DNA of 64,000 nucleotides from Dicaeum eximium (lineage: Eukaryota > Chordata > Aves > Passeriformes > Dicaeidae), in contig VWZP01008462.1 in assembly GCA_013396995.1 (NCBI GenBank), forward strand, positions 149,407-213,406, in the 5' to 3' direction. Under the pieces are notes generated by a model, which was not told the DNA's origin, searched no databases, and worked only from the letters and a program-made list of their open reading frames with translations. A program made the position numbers and the translations under genes. Each line of letters begins with the position of its first letter. Positions within the stretch are counted from its first letter, which is position 1. Of the stretch, positions 36,579-49,281 are shown piece by piece.

Positions 36579-38011
36579 GTATACAGGTAAAGGATTAACT
36601 AATTTCCAGTTAAAAATTGTTTTCAGCATGAGGCTTCCAAGACAATTTCTGCATCTGCTGCTGCAGGGATAACATCTGATGTTGTATCTTCTGGCAGTTT
36701 TTAGGCATGTGAAGTAAAGCACTTACCTAATTGCATATGAGGGTAGTACATCAGTGCAGTCACATAATCCATAAACATTTCTCTTTCATAAGCTCTTATC
36801 GCATTACCACTGATTATTTAGAGGGGGGAAAAAAGCATTAGTGTTATATGGCATCCTTCCCTTTATAATTTTTAGCCTTAAATGAGGTTAAAATATGCCA
36901 AGGAACAGGAACTTAAGGTGGGGAGCAATCTGAGGCAAGGCTGGAAGTGGAGTGATTGGCACCACTTCAAAGATGTGCACGGAGCAGTTGCAGCTCCGTC
37001 TCACAAGCTGCAGCCTGGATATGTCTGGCCCAGGCATGGGTGGGAGAGGGTGTCACAGTGTGCCAAATTTGACAGTGCATTTGCCATTCTGAGTGGTTGA
37101 GGCAGCACAGGTCACCACTCAAAGAGCTGTCTGGGAAAGGCTAAGCCAAAATGAAATTAATTTAGATTTTTTTTGAGCTGTGGAAGCAGAGATGCTGAAG
37201 GCGATCAGAAGACTTGAGAGATTCCATAAAGAAAAATTGTCTCATGGGTTTCAGCTTGCTCAAAAAATGCTCATGAAAAACGTCTCTTGATACAAGAATC
37301 ACACTGATTCCTCTGTAAAATCATGCTTCATTACTCACTGAAATTAGCAAAATTAATTCTCTTAACTCCAGAGGCAGAATCAATTGAGGAACTAGTGAAT
37401 GTGATGAAGCTGCTCTTACACAGGCAACAAAAGATGATGTTTTGTGGTTTTGTTATAGCAAACCTGACTGCAGTAAAAGACCTAAGGGACTTAAGACAAA
37501 TGGTTGTAAGAAATTATTTATGGGTAGCTTTTGTGTCATCTCTCTCGTGCCTGCTAACATAGTAGGTTTACTTTAATAAAAACATAGGGAAAAAAATCTT
37601 AGTATCTGGTTTAAAGGTTATTATTGTTCTTTCAGAGAATCTAATCTTATCCTGGGCTCCCTGCCGAGCTATATTAACTAATAAAATTTTCTTTTGTGCC
37701 TTTTTAAAGACACTGCCACACCATGTGCAGTTCAGTGAAACACTTAATTTTTGTATTTTAAACTTGGTTTATAGACTTGCTGTTGGTCTTGGGCTTCCAT
37801 AAAGAAAGGGCTTGGTCATTGCAAGGAGCCTGCTTAAATCTTAAATCTTAAATCTTAAACACACTGCACAGGGAGCACAACACAACAAAAAGAACGTGCT
37901 CTGCTCACCCTGATGCTTTAGGATTTTAGCTTTTATGTTTTCCATATATTTGTAATCCTGCAGTTCTCTAGTGTATAACTAAACTCCATACACAGTGTGA
38001 GCTGCTGCTGT
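36579..38011. other. Intergenic, no gene seen
   Basis: AT-rich sequence with the (CTTAAAT)4 repeat at 37833. Confidence 0.65.
37833..37860 (+). repeat. (CTTAAAT)4 tandem repeat
   Basis: Four 7-bp units in a row, the last ending in C instead of T. Confidence 0.9.
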
Positions 38012-38788
38012 CCCATTTTGGGCAGACACAACAATTCCTCTCCAGGCCTGGCAATCAAGCACACCTCCCTGCCTCAGGGCCAGAGAGATGGAAACAAAAA
38101 TTAGTTGTAGGGGGCAAACTTGGGGTAAATTATTTCATTAGCTGAAGCTGTAATTGGGAAATCAACTCCAATATGCAAATGGACCAAACTTATTAAAATA
38201 TAAAAACCCTTGACCCATTGTCCATTTTTGGGTGCAGCCCCTGGGGGGGCTTTGTCTGCCCGAAGTGTACCTGAAGGTTCTTCAATAAATATAACTGGTT
38301 TTTATTCCCTTATTTTTGTCTGGCCTCTGTTTTTAGGTAGCCCCAAAAGGCATCAAGCCTTGAGCCTTCACTGTTGTTCACCATGGTGTTGGATGAGAGN
38401 CCCATTTTGGGCAGACACAACAATTCCTCTCCAGGCCTGGCAATCAAGCACACCTCCCTGCCTCAGGGCCAGAGAGATGGAAACAAAAATTAGTTGTAGG
38501 GGGCAAACTTGGGGTAAATTATTTCATTAGCTGAAGCTGTAATTGGGAAATCAACTCCAATATGCAAATGGACCAAACTTATTAAAATATAAAAACCCTT
38601 GACCCATTGTCCATTTTTGGGTGCAGCCCCTGGGGGGGCTTTGTCTGCCCGAAGTGTACCTGAAGGTTCTTCAATAAATATAACTGGTTTTTATTCCCTT
38701 ATTTTTGTCTGGCCTCTGTTTTTAGGTAGCCCCAAAAGGCATCAAGCCTTGAGCCTTCACTGTTGTTCACCATGGTGTTGGATGAGAG
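38012..38788. repeat. Exact 388-bp tandem copy joined by one N (probable assembly artefact)
   Basis: Positions 38012-38399 and 38401-38788 are, by reading, identical over 388 bp, and the only base between them is the N at 38400. This is what unmerged overlapping contig ends look like. The unit contains an LTR-like sequence. Confidence 0.9.
38106..38355 (+). mobile_element. LTR-like element (repeated at 38495-38744 in the duplicate)
   Basis: About 250 bp from TGTAGGGGGCAAACTTGGGG to AAAAGGCATCA. It has a TATA-like AAAATATAAAAACCC near 38197, an AATAAA in TCTTCAATAAATATAAC near 38283, and a following T-rich stretch and GGTAGCCCC, the order expected in a retroviral LTR. I recognise it as avian ERV-like. 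No target-site duplication is clear, so the ends are tentative. The second copy is probably not real. Confidence 0.6.
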
Positions 38789-41700
38789 AGCAAGGGGATG
38801 TGCCCCAGGCACAGCAGTGGCCAGGGGAATGTGTCAGCCCTGGGACAGCTACTAGGAAAATGTGCTTTTTGAGAGCAAAGGGAGAAAGGCTGGCAAAGGG
38901 CTAGAAGTCTGTAATTTAGATGTCAGAATGTGTCAGATACATCACTGTCAAACTTGATCTGTTACCACTGTGTATGAAATTTAGCCACAGAAGTTCTCCT
39001 CCAGGCAATCAGCAGCCTGCAGTCCGTGCTGGGAGCAGGTCCAAACACCCTTCTGGAATGAGACACTGAAGTGGCCTGGATTTCTGCCCTCACAAAACCA
39101 GGACCTCTGGGGTTTTCAGTGCTGGTCTGTTCTTGTCTCACCTTCACAAAATGAAAGGAAATACAACTTTATCAATGTTTGAGTACACCACTGATGTTGC
39201 TGCTTTAGTGGAAGTCTGTAAATATTAGAATCATCATAACCACTGATTTACACAGCTTTCCAGAACAAAAAAAAAAAAAATATTATATCAAGCCAGCTGA
39301 TGTCCAAGAAATAAACCTGTTCAATCTCTGCAGACATTCCCCCTGCCAAGTTCCAGTTTGAGGCTGGATGGAGCTAGGATTAATTGGCCACCAGTTGCAG
39401 ACCTGCTGCCTTAGCTGTGAACAGCTGCCAACCAAATCCTACATCCCACCTTAGCACAGTGACTGGGCAGCTTCTGGGGGATCCTTTCTATTCCCTCACC
39501 TCTGCAGTCCAAATCCATGTTGATTTCCCCATGCAGAAACAATATATTCACAGTTTCAGTTACAAATCCCTGACAAATCTATTTCAGTTGCCTCTATCAG
39601 GAGGAGGCTCTGCAGATACTCTTGACTGTCAGCTTAGACTGTGGTTACAGAGGATAAACCTTCCTGTCCTCATTACTGGGCACTCACAGTGATCAGAGAG
39701 TCAGTCTATTGTTGCAGAAAGTCAGAGTTTAAAGCAGAAATAAAAACCAGACATTAGCACTCCTACTAAAACTAATGCTGCATTGTCTCACAGGGAAATC
39801 CCACAAGCATCTCTCTGCCATTCTCACAATGTCCTTCACTCAGCAAGACAAATAAACCACATCAAATGTTTCATCCTGAAAGAAGCCGCAAAGCAGCCCT
39901 TCCTCCAAAGTACACGTGGAAAAATTCATAGGTGCACAGATTTATTTATCAATTTTTGTGTGTCTAGGGTCTTTTCCACTGCTTAGGAATCAGCTAACTT
40001 GCTGTTGTATCATTTCCATGTTTATACCATTGTCAGTGTCAAAGTGATCTTACAAGTATCTGCTGAAAACCTTCTCAAATGCAGCCATTTGACTCTTAAC
40101 AAGTCAGTACATCAAAACTTTGTATTACTTTTTGCAACGTTGAAAAAGCAAACCCTTTCTTCATGGGGGAAAATCATCTTGTTTGGAGTAGCTGACTGTT
40201 CCAGGCAGGAATAAGTTTCCCAGAGAAGCTGTGGCTGCCCCTGGATCCCTGGAAGTGTCCAAGGCCAGGCTGGACAGGGCTTGGAGCCACGTGGGATAGT
40301 GGAAAATGTCCCTGCCCATGGCAGGGGGAGGCACTGAAAGAGATTTAAGGTCCCTTCCAACCCCAACCATTCTATAAATTTATGATTTCACTTATAAAGA
40401 TAAACACATTTCCCAGAGGGTTTGACCTAATTTTTTAATGCCCTTAAAATGAAAAGAAACCTGCAAACAAAGAAGAGCATATAGTGCTCTGTAAATTTCA
40501 TACAACACAGAGCAAACAGGAGACTGAAGAACTTGTGTGGTAGATCCCTGTGTTTGGTAGAGTGGGGATGAAAAAGAGGTAGTAAATTTTTGTGAGGCAT
40601 GGGGAACTTATATTGTGCTCCAGTAACACAGTGATGTGATTTCCTGTTGGCTCAAGTGCTGAATCACTCTTGGTAACAGAACACAACAAATTATATGACT
40701 TGGAAATCCATTGTGGAGGTGATGTCTTGTGACTGGAGCAACAGGCAGATTTTCCTGATTAATATAATGGAAACATCCCAAAACAGAGGGTCTGCTTGTC
40801 TCCAGGCTACAACCAAATCCAGTTCATTGAGTTTATTAGCAACAGATCCGACCGGTGCAGCCTAAATTGGAGATAATGGTTCCTTTCAAAATAACACTTG
40901 TAAAATTGATCTGATTGCATCTTTCTGGCATTTTTAATTCAGTGAGGCAAAAACCCAGCACAAGGCTGATGGAATGGGGCAGGTTACACTGCTGTGGCAC
41001 AGCTGGGAGAGAAAATCCTTTCCACCAAATGCCTGTTGGGATCACACATGCGCTGCTTTCCCTGGAAAGAAGAGGAGCATCATCTCCACCTCGCTACAGA
41101 CCAGTGAGAATTCAACATAACTGTACACTGAGCAGAAGGGATTTGTCCTTTCTTTGGTACACTAAGTGTTCTGCAAGTCTCATAAATAATTTTTAAAGCT
41201 ACCTACTGTGACAAAATATGCAGCCAGGCTGTGACTGGAATACCGTGAGAGGATGGATTTGAGAATTCTGTGTCCTACAGCACCTTCTCAATCCTCTCAC
41301 CTGGTGTCTCCCCACCTCCCTTCTAATCCCCCACCAAAATTTTGAATTGTTTTATTGTGTAACACCCATCAGGGAGTTTACAATATGCAGATTGTCACCA
41401 GAAGGAGGGCTGGATTGAAATTAACACACAAAATGCACCTTGTGCTACAGGGAGTGATATGTTCATCTTCTCTGAGATCATTAAAAAAGTGAACTTGACC
41501 AACTTATTTGGTTTGCTCATTTTATTAGTGCCAGGGTGGGGGTTTTTGGGCAGGTTTAATCGGGCTTTTGTTCTGTTTGGATTTTTTTTTTTTCCATTTT
41601 GTCTTGATTCTGTGGAAAACTACAGTATAATATTAGTCTTGGTGAAATTATATTTTTACTTTCTTTCATTTTCCAGCAATTTATTGCAGACCCGGAAAAA

Positions 41701-43181
41701 AGGGAAAAAAAAAACTCAAAGTATAAAAACTGTCCATCTCAGACACAACTTTGCATCAGGTATTATTTTCTTTGTAAATAATTTTTCTTTCCTGAAACAA
41801 ATAAAAAATTGAGTGAGTACACATTATCCTGAGGAAACTCAGGATAAAGACATTCCCAGATCGATGAACTTGGGGAGGGAAAAAACCTGAATGGAATCCT
41901 TGCTTTTTACCTGATTAAAATGAGTAAAAACTAGATGGATTGAAGCGCCCTGTGTGGTTTTATAAGCATGGTTCATTCCTTAACCCCAACCCTGTGCCTA
42001 TTTTAATTTTCTTGGTAAATAGTGCCCTCTGCAGCATCCTCTCGACTCCTGCATCACGGGCAAGGGACACGCTGCCAAAATACAGAATTCCAGCAAATCT
42101 GGATCACTTTCATGTTGCTTTACAGGGTCTGCTGCAGGTCTAATGCTTCCCAGGCTGCAGCCAGCACCAAGAAGGGGTTTTACTAAATTTAGGAGAGAGA
42201 TAGCATCTGTTAAGAAGCCAAGCTGAACATATGCAAAGAAAGGGGAAAAAAAAAAACCAACCCTGCTCATTAAAGCAGTTATAAGAATATTATTTAGAAA
42301 ACTCCCATGTGTGATTTTTTTCTAGTATTAATAGCATTCACTTGTATGTTGTCTTTCAGCCAAGGACTTCATTTAATAAGCATTAACTATTTATTCCTGT
42401 GGGATTTGCAAAGAACATGATACATGTTATTAACACTATTTAAGGCATAATTGATTCTTTTTTAATTTGTTTTGATTTTATCAAGGATTTTTTAAGTCTC
42501 GGTGTATGCTGCAATGTGTAACTATTTAGTCCTGAATTCATTTTAAAGAAGACCTGGTAATGTAATGACAGCAGTTTCTAGGTCAGACATTTTCCCTTCT
42601 GAAATTCTCCCTTGTCTGCTGTACATAATTTGTCTTACACCCTACAGTCTCTTTTTCAAAGGAAACTTTTAATCTTTTATGGAGACTTGATAGCTCCTGA
42701 ATCATAAAAGAATAAGTTCAGCCAGAGAATTAAAAAATGCTGGGATGAGAAAAATAAGAGCTAGACAAACATCTGTCAGGAGTGGCTTTGCTTTAACTGG
42801 GGCAAAACATTAACTAGGTGACTTCATGAGATCATTTTTGTCTCCATTCCCATTTTTTATTACTCTATGAAAAAGCTGTCTGATAGGACCTTGGCTATTT
42901 TCTAAGGCATTTAACCTTGTACTTTGGGGACATTTCACCCAATTTCCAGCTTCAGAAAATACAACTTGAAGTGCAGCTGCTTAATAAATATTATGTGTTT
43001 AATTAATATAATAATTAAATATGTGTAACATTTCCATATTCTGTCAAATCCAGTAAAAAAGACATTCACTGGTTCATGGGTGGGTGCTCCAGGAGTTTTT
43101 TTGGCATATCACAACCAAGAACAAATGGCTATGGGACTTCTCATAGGGATGGGGTGTAATATGTCTAAAAGATTGACAGTG
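38789..43181. other. Intergenic apart from the CR1 fragment at 40213
   Basis: No exon or RNA gene recognised. A poly(A) run lies near 39267 and a T-rich tract near 41581. Confidence 0.65.
40213..40385 (+). mobile_element. CR1 LINE 3' terminal fragment (sense)
   Basis: About 170 bp of the CR1 3' end, from AGAGAAGCTGTGGCTGCCCC to TTCCAACCCCAACCATTC. It differs from the young copies near its end (GGCAGGGGGAGGCACTGAAA), so it belongs to another CR1 subfamily. Confidence 0.9.
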
Positions 43182-43590
43182 TTCACAAAATCATGGAATC
43201 TTGGAATTGTTTGGGTAGGAAGGGACCTTAAATCCCACCCAGTGCCACCCCTGCCATGGCAGGGACACTGCCACTGTCCCAGGCTGCTCCAGCCCCAGTG
43301 TCCAGCCTGGCCTTGGGCACTGCCAGGGATCCAGGGGCAGCCACAGCTGCTCTGGGCACCTGTGCCAGGGCCTGCCCACCCTCACAGGAACAATTCCCAA
43401 TTCCCAGTGTCCCATCCAGCCCTGCCCTCTGGCACTGGGAGCCATTCCCTGTGTCCTGTCCCTGCAGCCCTTGGCAATTGTCTCTGTCCCTGTTTCCTGC
43501 AGCCCCTTCAGGCCCTGCAAGGCCTCGCTGAGCTCAGCCAAAGCTTCTCCCATCCAGGCTGAACAATCCCAATTCTCCAAGTGCTCTGCA
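43182..43590 (-). mobile_element. CR1 LINE 3' fragment (antisense)
   Basis: The minus strand ends at about 43182 in the CR1 terminus. The body matches the copies at 3291 and 52658. Beyond about 43550 the sequence (CATCCAGGCTGAACAATCCC) changes to a different CR1 type, so the 5' part may be a mosaic or a second fragment. Confidence 0.9.
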
Positions 43591-46500
43591 GTCACGACTC
43601 AGTTCCTGCCATTTCTCCTCCTGACAGCACAGGAAGGTGTTACCATGGTTTGGAGCAGTGACATATCCTTATTCATATCCTTTCAAGACATCACTGAGCA
43701 CCATCTGACCTTTTATTGCAGGGTGTCTGCTCAGTGGAGGGAAGTAATTGCTAAATCATTAGGCAGTAACAGAACCCTAAGCCTGGTCTGCCTCACAGCT
43801 CTGGCCTGATATATTAACATTCCATTTATAATCTACCAGTATCCAGTCTCAAGGCATTAGAGATGGAGATTTTCCCAAGTCCAAGTCACTATAAATTGCT
43901 AGATCTACACAAGTCCCTCCTTTTCCCTTCCTGCCAAGCACAGTTGCAGTTATTTTAACTTGCAGCATTCCACCAGTTATTTTCTGTTTGGTTTGATAAT
44001 TCACCCACTTGAAAACAGTTCACCAAGTGAGAGATAAAAGCTGTTGGATGAAGAAATTACTGTTATTCACTCGCCTCTAGGTGACCAGAAGGTGCCTATC
44101 AGCAGTCAATAATGGGAAAAAATTACTGCAGTAAAATATTCCAGAGTCATTGACCTTTCAGGGTGTTTGGTCCTGTAGGTCAAGACAAGATAATTTCACC
44201 TTGGATTTTCAGCCATTAATATGCATTTGTGGAGGGGAAAAAAAAAAAAAAAAGCTATTCCTGCTGCCATGTCCTAAAATTTGAATTACATGGGTGGTGC
44301 AGTATCTGTGCTGCAATGCCAAGTAAAAGGCAGGAGAAAGAGGGACAAGATGAGCACTGAATGTATATTGCTTTTCAGGTTATTTCTTCTTTATTTTCCC
44401 TGTCTCAAACTAGGCTGCAAGTAGATAAAGGAATCACATGGAGTCAAATAAATACTTTTTCATATTCTACGTGCTACACACTTGCCCTTCTGAGGATTTT
44501 TAATGGATTAAAAAAATGTATTCATTTTCCCTGAGATGTTGTAGGAACATTTTTAGCCATTCAGAGAAATGAATCTGTCTCTTCTCCATCATATCCACAC
44601 TGCCACATTCATCATGTGTCAAACAGCACCACAGCTGATCTCTGGCATCAAGAAGGTGCATTTTGAAGGTGGTGCTCCAAAATTCAGCAGGTGGGCTGCT
44701 GAGATGTCCCTGAGTCTTGCAAGGCTCTTTTAACATTGTTGGGACCAGGTACAGGAAGCCTGAAAAAGGCTGAGGACTCACAGGATGCAGGGTTACCAGA
44801 AATCAAATTTATCCCTGATATTTGCTTTTGGCATTTTAGAGACATAGGAGGAAATTTGCTCTTAACCTTTATTTTTAATCAGTCTAGGTTGTTCTTAAGA
44901 AAAGGAGCAAGAAGGAAAAATAAGAAAAGAAATGTTAAGCTTGTAGCACATTTGCTTTTTTTTTTTCCGCCCTGAGGAGTAAATATATTTTATGGACTTA
45001 ATGGCTGAGAAGAAGTAGATTCACTGAACCCTCCCAGTTCATACAAATCCAATTTCTGGAAATACCTTTGCAAGCCTGTGCTACCATCACTCTCAGCATG
45101 TTCCTTACTGCCTGTAATTAATGGCAGCTAAAAAAAATGAGTTGGGAAAACTGATCAATTTCATACATTTTTTCCCCAATTAGCCAAGAAATTTTTTAAG
45201 GCTTCTGACCTTTCCAGGAAATCTGTTATCCCACTTGCACAAGTAGGTTGCTTGTATGCCTGTACAGACTTGCTTAGACCTATTGAAGAGGATTTTTTTA
45301 AATTATTTTTTTAGAAGTAAGCACAGAAATTTGGGAAGATCTTCCTAAATGTGTTTCAGTGGCATGGCTCCATGACAACTCTTTCTCCTTCTTTGTGAAG
45401 CAATTCCACCCATTTGTCAGGACACAGAGGAAACTGGATGAATTCTGTGGTTCTCTCAGCCTGTTTTAATGCCATGATCATTGTATTAATGCCTTTAATA
45501 AGGTCTCACTTAGGTGATCTTCACAAGTGCTTCGCATTCCGAGGGTTTAATGAAAATATTCTCTTTAACTGTTCAGTGTTACTCCATCAGGATTTTATGG
45601 AGATGGTATATGGTTTCATCTTTCAATCTCCTCCTGTGGACACAGGGGTAATAAATGTATATGTATTAGAATTTGTCCTTAATAAGAGCCATATATTTGA
45701 CTGAGGCAGGACTAAGAGCAGACAAGTTCATTTACACATTTCAAAGGGAGCTGTAATAAAACCTGTTCATCTGACTTAATTATGCCAGTGCTGAGACTTG
45801 AATTTACCATTCCCTCATAAATACTGCTTAAAATTTAATTTCAGGTGTTCTGCATGGAGTACACTTAAAAATTAAGGTTCTCAGAACTTACAGCTTCATA
45901 TCAATCCAGCCTCCCAACGACCTGCACTAAAATCATTGGAGTCCTGATAAAGAGACTGAAAGGTTCTTTTTATTTTTTAAAACATCATGAGAACAATAAG
46001 GAGTAAGTGAGTGTGAGAAGCTCTGAGTCTTTTGCAGAGTCCTGTGGATATGCCTGCAATATTGATGATAATTCTGGCAACAGGTGCAAGTTCTGCTAAG
46101 TTTTATACCAAACTTGCCTACAAATGAGTCCCTGCTGCTCTTCCAGCATCACTTGCTTCCTTACTTTCTCCTTACAGGAAAATGGATGTGGTCCAAGCTA
46201 TAAAGGTAGGGATTCAAGCGGAGAAAACTCTTCCTGGAAAAACTGAGGAAAAAAATATTTTCCACTCATTTATTTTAAGACCTATGGTGGCTGAGTAACA
46301 GCTTCAGTTCTCAGGTTACAAACATCAGAGGAAAAGAGTGTCCCTTCCTCTGTTCTTCCACTTGGAAAAGAGGTTTTAATCAGACCTTTAATGGCAGATT
46401 ATCCCAAATATGCCTTGAATTCTCCATGCTAATGAATTTCTTTCTTCCTATTATTTTTGTGTGGTTACAGACAAGTTTCTATCTTCACCTCTTGGAAAAC

Positions 46501-48190
46501 ATCTATTTTTTTTTCATTCAGCATTTGCCATTTTAATTTGGCTAAGCTAGATATAAACTGCAGTTCTTGGGTAAAAAAGAAATTAAAAATTAAAGTCCTT
46601 TGGAGGAGGAAACAAGAGAGGGTACTGTCATTTATTAATTACCATTTTTAAGGTTTGGGGACTTGCTTCTTTGCTTGTTTTTGATAAATAGACATGTTGA
46701 TTTAGAAAGCCAACTTTGATTATAAGATCTTTCTCAAATCAGAGCCCACAAATCAGTGACTGAATTTATCAACACCTAAATTAAGCTCTTTTTCTTTTAA
46801 ATATATAAAAATAATACAGAATACAGAAGGATGTTTCAGAAAGCAGCAAAGGGTAGCAGGATATTGTATCTTCAAAAATACTCCATTTAATCAGCTAAAG
46901 ATGTATTGAAGTAGTTGTCTTGCTGTGGTAGGGACAGTAAACCTGCTTTAAAATTCATTATCACTGTGAGAACATATCACAGAAGAAGCTTTTCATTGAC
47001 AGTAATGTAATCTTTCTTGAAGCTAGTTGCTAAACTTCAAAGAAGCTAGTCTTCTTTTAAATATTTCCTTAAGTTTATTCACTTCTCCCAATTTAGAATA
47101 TAGGCAAAAATCATATTTTAAAAGGGAAGGACTGTAGTCATGAGGTTGGTATTTTGCAAGGGAGACCAGCAAANNNNNNNNNNNNNNNNNNNNNNNNNNN
47201 NNNNNNNNNNNNNNAAAAAAAAAAAACAAAAAAAAAACCAACCAAACAAAAAAACCACCCACAGAGAACTGGGGTCCCAAGAAAATGGAAAAATAATACA
47301 TTTTCAAATACATTAATACATTTCTTCTTTCTCAAGAATAAACCAGATATGTATTCCCAAGAAAAATCTGTATTATAAAGCTGTCTTTATAATATTTACA
47401 ACAGCCTGTTTAGGTGTTAACACTAATGTTGATATCATTAGTACATTTTGGCAGGGCTCCCTTTCCTCTCAGTCACTACATCAAAGGACAATAAGCATCA
47501 TCAGGACTCCTGGGAAGCAGACAAACAGCAGCCAGACATCTGTCCTGTCCCCGGAGAGCAAGGCATGTCCCCAGTCTCTCTGACAACCCCTCTGAACTGG
47601 TGCAGTTCACTGGTGAATGTGCAAAATTCATAAACAACTGCTCCTACCATGCTGTATAAAAAGTACAGTTTGGAAAGTGCTGTAGATGAGATTTATAACC
47701 CATATTTTTTTTTTTTTTAATTGTGAANTTTTTTTTTTTTAATGGGATTCAAATGCCCCACACAGCATCTTATGTGTTGGACCACCCTAACCTGTGGCTA
47801 ACAGGGATGATCAAGACACATGAAACAGCAGGCAAGCAGCAGAGCTGCAAAAACGAGGATGGAAATGTCTCTCCTGTCTCTGAATAACATCCAGACTTCC
47901 TGTATCCTTCTCTGCATAAAAAGGAGGTGTAGAAGCGTTTGGCAGAAATGGTGTCTGGCATAATCCAGGCTTTCCTTTTCTTGCTGGAGGAACATGTGGT
48001 TTTTCCCTCATGACTCCCCTCTCCCCATCACCCTGATGCTCTTTCAGAAACTCTGCCAGCGCCGTGGCCATAGGAGCAATTCCTGGGAGAGGCCAACGTG
48101 GCCCTGTGGGGCCCTCATCCAGCAGCGTGCTGTGAGGGGAAAGCGAAAAGGCCTCACAAAGAAGCAACATCCAGAGGCTGTGTCAAGGAA
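43591..48190. other. Intergenic, no gene seen
   Basis: AT-rich DNA with a poly(A) run near 44239, the 41-N gap at 47174 and paired poly(T) runs around the N at 47728. The latter, read on the minus strand, are poly(A) about 460 bp beyond the AATAAA of the TOPORS-like gene. Confidence 0.65.
47174..47214. other. Assembly gap (41 N)
   Basis: A run of N in front of an A-rich tract. Frames called across it mean nothing. Single N also occur at 38400, 47728 (within poly(T)) and 62632. Confidence 0.99.
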
Positions 48191-48197
48191 ACAGCTA

Positions 48198-48203
48198 TTT
48201 ATT
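48198..48203 (-). terminator. Polyadenylation signal AATAAA of the TOPORS-like gene
   Basis: TTTATT on the + strand reads AATAAA on the minus strand, about 163 bp beyond the stop codon of the RING gene. The position is right for a short 3' UTR. No other signal was checked in detail. Confidence 0.5.
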
Positions 48204-48365
48204 TTCATTTTCTTGACTAAAGACAAGCCTGCTAGTGTCACCGATGTGGCCCGAGGGCCCTCCACTTTCAATGCTTCCGGGGTCATCACGACGCCATGGC
48301 TGAGGGGTCCCTGCCCAGACTGGCATCAGGAGCCCTGCAGCCACTGCCGCCTCACCCTGCTCCTT

Positions 48366-49208
48366 CTAGGGCTGTTCTGGTTCTGCAGGCATTGTCCCAC
48401 ATGTGCCGGGACTCCCTTCCAGGGCTTCCTCCGCCGTGCCGGCCTCGTGCTCCACGCTGGAGCCTGGTGGCCCAGCCAGGGTGGGAGCATCCCCAGAGGA
48501 GGCCGAGGGGCCCGAGCCGGCGCCGGCGCCCTCAGCCTCCTCCAGGGCAGCATGGCGGCCGCGCAGCCTCTGCACCTCCCGGCTGCACTGCGTCTCGATG
48601 ATGCTGAGCACGTCGTGCACCACCAGCGCGGTGTAGTGCCGCAGGCGAGGCTGCAGCCGCTGCACCAGCACCTCCCTGTCGGGGCCGAAGATGCACAGGG
48701 CCAGCAGGACACTGCTTTCCGCAGTCTTTACCTGCCACCACCGCTCCCTGTATATCTTCTGCAGCCATTGCTGCAGCCAGGCCCGCACGGGGTCCAGGAG
48801 GTTCCATCTCCTCCTGAAAAGCTCTGCCCAGAGCTCGGGCAGGATGCCACCCACGGCCTCTGGCCCGGCAGTGTCCTGCTCGGCCGGGGACAGAGTCCCC
48901 TGCTCGGCAGACACAAGGGATGTCACCAGGCCGCGGGTGCTGTCCCCCTCCCTGCCATCACCAGCCTTTCCTTCGTGGCTGGCGGCCTCCCTGGGGTGTC
49001 TGACGATGCACTGCAGGCCGTCCTCCTCCTGCTCGGAAAAGGTGACGGTGGAGATGAACGTCCTGCAGAGAGGGCAGGTGCGGATGCCCCTCAGCCAGCG
49101 CAGGATGCAGCCCAGGCAGAAGCAGTGGCGGCAGGGCAGGGCGTGGGCGATGTCCCCTGGCACCTCGCAGCAGATGGGGCAGCTCCGCTCCCTCCTCCCG
49201 CTGGCCAT
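48366..49208 (-). CDS. TOPORS-like RING-finger protein, probable E3 ubiquitin ligase (280 aa, intronless)
   Basis: An uninterrupted 280-codon frame starts MASGRRERSCPICCEV. Residues 10-48 form a complete C3HC4 RING finger: Cys10, Cys13, Cys26, His28, Cys31, Cys34, Cys45 and Cys48, with Trp38 in the usual place and CPLC at the end. This spacing and the CxHxFC-like core match the TOPORS type. Residues about 122-215 form a Trp- and Leu-rich region like the domain that follows the RING in bird proteins named Topors-like. The rest is Gly/Ser/Glu/Pro-rich and probably disordered. Real TOPORS is about 1,000 residues, so this is a short relative, not TOPORS itself. RING proteins of this kind bring an E2 to a substrate; its substrate is unknown. 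The frame is strikingly GC-rich against AT-rich surroundings. No introns, frameshifts or missing zinc ligands are seen. It may be a retrocopy-derived or lineage-expanded gene. Confidence 0.78.
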   Translation of the reverse strand: MASGRRERSCPICCEVPGDIAHALPCRHCFCLGCILRWLRGIRTCPLCRTFISTVTFSEQEEDGLQCIVRHPREAASHEGKAGDGREGDSTRGLVTSLVSAEQGTLSPAEQDTAGPEAVGGILPELWAELFRRRWNLLDPVRAWLQQWLQKIYRERWWQVKTAESSVLLALCIFGPDREVLVQRLQPRLRHYTALVVHDVLSIIETQCSREVQRLRGRHAALEEAEGAGAGSGPSASSGDAPTLAGPPGSSVEHEAGTAEEALEGSPGTCGTMPAEPEQP

Positions 49209-49281
49209 GTCACCTTCTTGCTTCTCGCCTCAGCTCTGCCACCCAAGTCTGTGCAGCCAGGGTCATAATCCATCTCCCTGA

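Noticed and set aside
47994..49268. 424-codon + strand frame, longest in the window
   Set aside because: It lies opposite the TOPORS-like gene. The minus strand has the complete RING motif, and the plus strand product has no recognisable domain. It is a GC-rich shadow.
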